9,283 bases of DNA from positions 1-9,283 of the forward strand of contig NZ_JASLGE010000044.1 of the NCBI RefSeq assembly GCF_030150285.1. The letters run 5' to 3'. This document shows, piece after piece, positions 5,978-9,283 of this stretch (the stretch's first letter is position 1; the number at the start of each line of letters is the position of its first letter). Made by a program: the position numbers and the translations under genes. The notes beneath the pieces were generated by a model. That model was not told where the DNA came from and did not search any database. It saw only the letters and a list, made by a program, of their open reading frames with translations. Source of the DNA: Pseudomonas sp. Lineage in GTDB: Bacteria > Pseudomonadota > Gammaproteobacteria > Pseudomonadales > Pseudomonadaceae.

Positions 5978-6088
5978 GCGCGCCCAAGAACGTCTCCAGT
6001 AACACAGAATAGCCACAGAGAAGGTCCTTGGACCTTCTCTGCCAGTCATCCTGGCGTGTTACCTTTTTAGAGACACCCTTGGGCGCGC
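5978..6088 (-). other. Large nested RNA-structure element between petC and sspA
   Basis: Read on the minus strand, GCGCGCCCAAG (6088-6078) pairs perfectly with CTTGGGCGCGC (5988-5978). The adjoining GGT and GTT can form three G-U pairs and GTCTC (6074-6070) pairs with GAGAC (5996-5992), giving a nearly continuous 19-bp helix. Next GTAACAC (6062-6056) pairs with GTGTTAC (6005-5999). The inside forms a junction with hairpin GCCAG/CTGGC (6055-6051 and 6045-6041, loop GATGA) and an 11-bp perfect hairpin AGAGAAGGTCC/GGACCTTCTCT (6040-6030 and 6027-6017, two-base gap). A U-rich tract TTGTTTTT follows directly (5977-5970). It begins 29 bases after the petC stop and ends about 45 bases before sspA. 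It could be a complex terminator, an sspA leader or a 3'-derived small RNA. The pairing is seen in the sequence; the function is inferred. Confidence 0.65.
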
Positions 6089-6117
6089 ACGATTAACAGC
6101 TATGCGTGTAACGATTA

Positions 6118-6897
6118 TCAGTGCACGTCTTTCCAGTATTCGCGCTTGAGCAGGTAAGCGAATACGAAAAAGAAAGCCAGATAGAGCAGCACGTAAGTAC
6201 CGATGCGCTGATGCTCCAGCTTCACCGGGTTAGCCGAATAGGCCAGGAAGGTCACAAGATTCTTGACCTTCTCATCGAACTGCTCTTCAGTCAGCGTGCC
6301 GGTGTTGGGCAGTACTGTCAGCTGGTCGCACGCTTCATGTGTCAAAGGCGTGCCAGTAAGCGGATCATACTGCTTCTTACCGTTTTCTACGATCTGTACT
6401 TGCTTGCAACCTATCACCTGACGACCTTGCAGCGACTCCAGAACGTTCGGCATGCCGACGTTAGGGAAGACGGTGTTGTTCACACCCCAAGGCCGTGAAG
6501 GGTCCTCGTAGAACGAACGCAAGTAGCCATACAACCAGTCAGTGCCCCGCACGCGCGCCACCAGCGTCAAGTCTGGCGGTGCCGCACCGAACCAGGCCTT
6601 GGCATCATCGGCCTGCATGCCAATGTTCATGTGGTCGCCAATCTTGGCACCCGTGAACACCAGGTTATCGAGCATGACGTCATGGGGAATACCCAGGTCA
6701 TCCGCTACGCGCTCGTAACGCTGGAACTTGGCACTGTGACATCCCATGCAATAGTTGCCGAAGGTGCGCGCACCGTCCTGCAAGGCCGCTTTGTCAGAGA
6801 CGTCAATATCGATTTTTTCGAGCTGTGGCGCGTGATCTGCAGCAAAGGCTAACGCGGGCATCACAGCAAGCATCAATACAGCAAATAGCTTTTTCAT
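6118..6897 (-). CDS. petC: Cytochrome c1 of the ubiquinol-cytochrome c reductase (bc1) complex
   Basis: This subunit takes electrons from the Rieske protein and passes them to soluble or membrane cytochrome c on the periplasmic side. The 259-aa precursor has a Sec signal peptide (residues 1 to about 20, ending ALAFAAD). The haem c attachment motif is Cys50-Met-Gly-Cys53-His54. PPDL (107-110) is a family signature, and Met149 in NVGMPNVL is the likely second axial haem ligand. Cys164 and Cys190 could form a disulfide, as known in some bacterial c1 proteins. A single C-terminal transmembrane helix (about 232-250) with KREYWK following anchors the protein. The start codon overlaps the petB stop by one base (TGATG), so translation is probably coupled. 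Length fits a stand-alone cytochrome c1; it is not fused to cytochrome b. Confidence 0.97.
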   Translation of the reverse strand: MKKLFAVLMLAVMPALAFAADHAPQLEKIDIDVSDKAALQDGARTFGNYCMGCHSAKFQRYERVADDLGIPHDVMLDNLVFTGAKIGDHMNIGMQADDAKAWFGAAPPDLTLVARVRGTDWLYGYLRSFYEDPSRPWGVNNTVFPNVGMPNVLESLQGRQVIGCKQVQIVENGKKQYDPLTGTPLTHEACDQLTVLPNTGTLTEEQFDEKVKNLVTFLAYSANPVKLEHQRIGTYVLLYLAFFFVFAYLLKREYWKDVH

Positions 6898-8108
6898 CAG
6901 CCAGTCACCCTTTCCGGAACCGGTTTGGTCTTCTCAAGCCTGGTGTAGAACGGCATCAGAATGAAGTAGGCGAAGTACAGGAAAGTACACACCTGCGACA
7001 GCAACGTGCGCTCCGGGGTCGGTGCCAGAACACCCAAAACGCCCAGAATCACGAAGGAAATGCAGAACACCCACAGCCAGATTTTGCTCATCCAGCCTTT
7101 GTAGCGCATGGATTTCACCGGGCTTCGGTCAAGCCATGGCAACACGAACAACACGGCAATCGCAGCACCCATCGCGATAACCCCCATCAACTTGTCAGGG
7201 ATCGCACGCAAGATCGCGTAGAACGGCGTGAAGTACCAGACAGGGGCAATATGCTCAGGTGTCTTGAAGGCGTTTGCCTGCTCGAAGTTCGGTTTTTCCA
7301 GGAAGTAGCCACCCATTTCCGGGAAGAAGAACACGATCGAGCAGAAGATGAACAGGAAGACTACAACGCCGACAATGTCTTTCACCGTGTAGTACGGATG
7401 GAAAGGGATGCCATCGAGCGGGATGCCGTTTTCGTCCTTGTACTTCTTGATGTCCACGCCGTCCGGGTTGTTGGACCCGACTTCGTGCAAGGCCAGAATA
7501 TGCAGCACAACCAGACCCAGGATCACGATAGGCAGCGCCACTACGTGCAGGGCAAAGAAGCGGTTCAGGGTAATACCGGAAATCAGGTAGTCACCACGGA
7601 TCCACTGCGTCAGGTCGTTCCCGATCACAGGAATCGCACCGAACAGCGAAATGATCACCTGAGCGCCCCAGTACGACATTTGCCCCCAAGGCAGCAAATA
7701 ACCCATAAAGGCTTCAGCCATCAAGGCCAGGTAAATCATCATGCCGAACAACCAGACCAGCTCGCGGGGCTTCTGGTAGGAGCCGTACAGCAGGCCACGG
7801 AACATGTGCAGGTACACCACCACGAAGAATGCCGAAGCACCTGTTGAGTGCAAGTAACGCAAAATGGAACCGTACTCAACGTCACGCATGATGTATTCGA
7901 CAGAAGCAAACGCCTCTTCCGCCGAAGGTGTGTAGCTCATGGTCAGCCACACGCCCGTTACGATCTGGTTAACCAGAACCAGCAAGGCGAGCGAGCCAAA
8001 GAAATAGAAGAAGTTGAAGTTCTTCGGGGCGTAATACTTACTGAGATGGTCTTCCCACATTTTAGTGGCAGGGAAACGGGCATCAATCCAATCCATGAAC
8101 TTGCTCAT
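6897..8108 (-). CDS. petB: Cytochrome b of the bc1 complex
   Basis: Cytochrome b is the membrane core of the bc1 complex: it holds haems bL and bH and the Qo and Qi quinone sites, and drives the proton-translocating Q cycle. The 403-aa protein has about eight hydrophobic segments, as expected for the fused full-length form. The four haem ligands are His87 and His101 (in RYLHSTG and VYLHMFRG), and His188 and His203 (in FFALHVV and VVLHILALHEVG). SNNPDG (212-217) is a family signature. The Qo motif, usually Pro-Glu-Trp-Tyr, reads Pro-Val-Trp-Tyr here (289-292, in APVWYFTPFYAILRAIP). The second ligand pair has 14 residues between the histidines. ATG at 8108 overlaps the petA stop (TAATG) and has a GGGGAG-like site upstream. 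Confidence 0.98.
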   Translation of the reverse strand: MSKFMDWIDARFPATKMWEDHLSKYYAPKNFNFFYFFGSLALLVLVNQIVTGVWLTMSYTPSAEEAFASVEYIMRDVEYGSILRYLHSTGASAFFVVVYLHMFRGLLYGSYQKPRELVWLFGMMIYLALMAEAFMGYLLPWGQMSYWGAQVIISLFGAIPVIGNDLTQWIRGDYLISGITLNRFFALHVVALPIVILGLVVLHILALHEVGSNNPDGVDIKKYKDENGIPLDGIPFHPYYTVKDIVGVVVFLFIFCSIVFFFPEMGGYFLEKPNFEQANAFKTPEHIAPVWYFTPFYAILRAIPDKLMGVIAMGAAIAVLFVLPWLDRSPVKSMRYKGWMSKIWLWVFCISFVILGVLGVLAPTPERTLLSQVCTFLYFAYFILMPFYTRLEKTKPVPERVTG

Positions 8109-8701
8109 TACGCGCTCTCCCCATCGAGGCCAACGACAACAATGCTGTCCGTCTCATAATAATAAGGCGGTACTGGCAGGTTCAGTGGAGCAGGTTGAGA
8201 CTTGTAAACTCGGCCAGCCATGTCGTAGTGCGAACCATGACAAGGGCAGAAATAGCCACCTACCCAGTCCTTGCCCAGGTCTACAGGCGCTACTTCAGGG
8301 CGGAAAGTCGGCGAGCAACCCAAATGAGTGCAGATTCCGATCAGCAGCAGGATTTCCGGCTTGATGGAGCGCAGCTCGGGGTCCACGTAGGTAGGCTGTT
8401 CCGACTGCTTGGAATCAGGATCAGCAAGCTGCCCTTCAACCTTCTTCAGGTTTGCCAGGATCTCCTCGGTGCGACGAACAATGAACACTGGCTGCCCACG
8501 CCATTCAGCAATCATCTGCTGACCTGGCTCGACCTTTGCAATATTCACCTTGACCGGTGCGCCAGCGGCCTTTGCCTTGGCACTGGGGAACCACGACCCC
8601 ACGAACGGGACCGCCGCCCCCACCGCTCCTGCAGCACCCACCACGGATGTGGCTGCCACGAGGAAGCGACGCCGACCGACATTAACGTCGACTTTGCTCA
8701 T
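8108..8701 (-). CDS. petA: Rieske iron-sulfur protein of the bc1 complex
   Basis: This subunit carries the mobile [2Fe-2S] cluster that oxidises ubiquinol at the Qo site and reduces cytochrome c1. The 197-aa protein begins MSKVDVNVGRRRFLV: the twin-arginine pattern followed by a hydrophobic stretch (about residues 13-37) is a Tat signal-anchor, which stays uncleaved in Rieske proteins. The cluster boxes are Cys124-Thr-His126-Leu-Gly-Cys129 and Cys152-Pro-Cys154-His155-Gly-Ser-His158. Cys124, His126, Cys152 and His155 are the ligands, and Cys129-Cys154 the expected disulfide. I chose the ATG at 8701, preceded by an AGAGGA/GGAG site; an in-frame ATG at 8716 would add five residues. It is the first gene of petABC, and its TAA overlaps the petB start by one base. 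Confidence 0.97.
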   Translation of the reverse strand: MSKVDVNVGRRRFLVAATSVVGAAGAVGAAVPFVGSWFPSAKAKAAGAPVKVNIAKVEPGQQMIAEWRGQPVFIVRRTEEILANLKKVEGQLADPDSKQSEQPTYVDPELRSIKPEILLLIGICTHLGCSPTFRPEVAPVDLGKDWVGGYFCPCHGSHYDMAGRVYKSQPAPLNLPVPPYYYETDSIVVVGLDGESA

Positions 8702-8765
8702 TCCGTCCTCTCCCATCAGCTTTGCGGCCTGTTAAATCAGGCATCTAGTAAGTAGCAAACTAATC

Positions 8766-8813
8766 TTTATAAAAATTTTGCCGAATGGTAATGAAAAGAC
8801 CCCACTAAAACAA
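8766..8813 (-). promoter_or_regulatory. Candidate petABC promoter region
   Basis: Because rpsI ends in a terminator, petABC needs its own promoter in this gap. On the minus strand TTGTTT (8813-8808) and TACCAT (8790-8785) are 17 bases apart and could be a weak -35/-10 pair. A second possibility is the -10-like TATAAA (8771-8766) in an AT-rich stretch, which lacks a good -35 box and might need an activator. The two alternatives cannot be separated from sequence alone. Between here and the rpsI terminator I see only a small imperfect hairpin (GCTGCA/TGCAGC, 8835-8851). Confidence 0.35.
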
Positions 8814-8903
8814 GGTAATTACCGGGAGCGACAGGCTGCAGCCCTTGCAGCGCAGGCAGTTGGCGGATGTGGCACGTTGTCACAGCAACTTTTTGGCGCC
8901 CAT

Positions 8904-8941
8904 AAAAAAAGCCCAGCTCCGTGAGGAGGCTGGGCTTTTTT
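8904..8941 (-). terminator. Rho-independent terminator after rpsI
   Basis: Seven A residues (8904-8910) are followed by GCCCAGC (8911-8917), which pairs with GCTGGGC (8929-8935). The stem extends by TCC/GGA with one bulged G around a four-base loop, and six T residues follow (8936-8941). On the minus strand it ends rpsI with a seven-U tract, about 16 bases after the stop codon. The A and T tracts make it symmetrical, but there is no plus-strand gene that needs it. Confidence 0.92.
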
Positions 8942-8956
8942 GAACGAAGCTGCGAA

Positions 8957-9283
8957 TTAACGCTTCGAGTACTGCGGACGCTTACGCGCTTTACGCAGAC
9001 CGACTTTCTTACGTTCAACTTCACGAGCATCGCGAGTTACGTAGCCTGCTTTACGCAGAGCGCTACGCAGAGTCTCGTCGTAGTCCATCAGAGCGCGAGT
9101 GATACCGTGGCGGATTGCGCCAGCTTGACCACTTACACCGCCACCGAGAACGGTAACGTAGATGTCGAATTTCTCAACAGTCTCGGTCAGTTCCAGCGGC
9201 TGACGAACTACCATGCGGGCAGTTTCGCGGCCGAAGAAGTTTTCCAGGGAGCGGTTGTTGATGGAGATGTTGCCAGTACCCGG
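8957..9283 (-). CDS. rpsI: 30S ribosomal protein S9 (5' end outside the window)
   Basis: S9 is a component of the 30S subunit head, whose C-terminal tail reaches toward the P-site tRNA. The last 108 residues are present, of about 130; the N-terminal part is cut off by the window edge. Visible family sequence includes PGTGNISINNRSLENFF, then VTVLGGGVSGQAGAIRHGITRAL, then LRKAGYVTRDAREVERKKVGLRKARK, and it ends with the nearly universal QYSKR. The frame is open to position 9283, so the Met at 9214 is internal and not the start. In Pseudomonas rplM normally precedes it. It is followed by a clear terminator, which separates it from petABC. Confidence 0.97.
   Translation of the reverse strand, partial: PGTGNISINNRSLENFFGRETARMVVRQPLELTETVEKFDIYVTVLGGGVSGQAGAIRHGITRALMDYDETLRSALRKAGYVTRDAREVERKKVGLRKARKRPQYSKR

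Noticed and set aside
6017..6040. The 11-bp perfect hairpin as a simple stand-alone rho-independent terminator for petC
   Set aside because: Neither side of this stem has an adjacent T tract. The U-rich tract follows the outer helix at 5978, so the hairpin is better seen as part of the larger fold.
5690..6070. A 126-codon plus-strand open frame crossing the sspA start and the sspA-petC gap
   Set aside because: It runs across the structured element and is antisense to sspA; the translation has no family signature.
6825..7847. A 340-codon plus-strand open frame opposite petB and the start of petC
   Set aside because: Its predicted protein is rich in His, Gln and Arg with no family resemblance, and the opposite strand encodes an unmistakable cytochrome b. 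Long antisense frames are common in GC-biased genes.
8904..8941. The hairpin considered as a terminator for a plus-strand gene
   Set aside because: No plausible plus-strand gene ends before it. It fits rpsI on the minus strand.
1..9283. Mobile element, phage, toxin-antitoxin, CRISPR or novel defence genes
   Set aside because: Every large coding region is assigned to a conserved core gene in the usual Pseudomonas order, and no transposase, integrase, direct-repeat array or out-of-place base composition is seen.

Overview
This window is ordinary chromosomal DNA from a Pseudomonas (Gammaproteobacteria), probably of the fluorescens/putida/syringae side of the genus rather than P. aeruginosa. The evidence is the gene order rnpB-rsmI / lpoA-yraN-gmhA(diaA)-dolP / sspB-sspA-petC-petB-petA-rpsI, moderate-to-high GC, and proteins that read as full-length members of the Pseudomonas families. 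I see no insertion sequence, phage gene, CRISPR array or tRNA. All core genes look intact; only the two edge genes (rnpB and rpsI) are cut by the window.

Layout from left to right. Positions 1-134 hold the 5' part of RNase P RNA (minus strand) with a recognisable promoter just upstream. Next is rsmI (minus), then a divergent intergenic region of about 215 bp. The plus strand then carries a cell-envelope cluster: lpoA (lipoprotein activator of a penicillin-binding protein), yraN (nuclease-like UPF0102 protein), a SIS-domain protein at the DiaA locus with GmhA-type active-site residues, and dolP (two-BON-domain lipoprotein). lpoA/yraN and gmhA/dolP overlap by 1 and 4 bases. A gap of about 136 bp separates the two pairs. 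This is the same arrangement as E. coli rsmI<->lpoA-yraN-diaA-dolP.

A shared bidirectional terminator at about 4833-4867 ends dolP and, from the other side, sspB. The right half is all minus strand and is transcribed from right to left: rpsI (partial) with its own terminator, then petA-petB-petC for the cytochrome bc1 complex (Rieske protein, cytochrome b, cytochrome c1), overlapping by single bases, then sspA-sspB. SspA is an RNA-polymerase-associated GST-fold regulator. SspB is the ClpXP adaptor, ending in a ClpX-binding tail.

The most interesting non-coding signal is between petC and sspA. The bases at 5978-6088 can fold on the sspA-sense strand into a long helix (11 Watson-Crick pairs, 3 G-U pairs, 5 Watson-Crick pairs), then a 7-bp helix, then a junction carrying two hairpins, followed directly by a U-rich tract. 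It could be a large structured terminator, a leader or attenuator for sspAB, or a small RNA from the petC 3' end. The other points worth a second look are the GmhA/DiaA hybrid signature, the PVWY Qo motif and 14-residue haem-ligand spacing in cytochrome b, and an 18-bp tandem repeat in the SspB linker.
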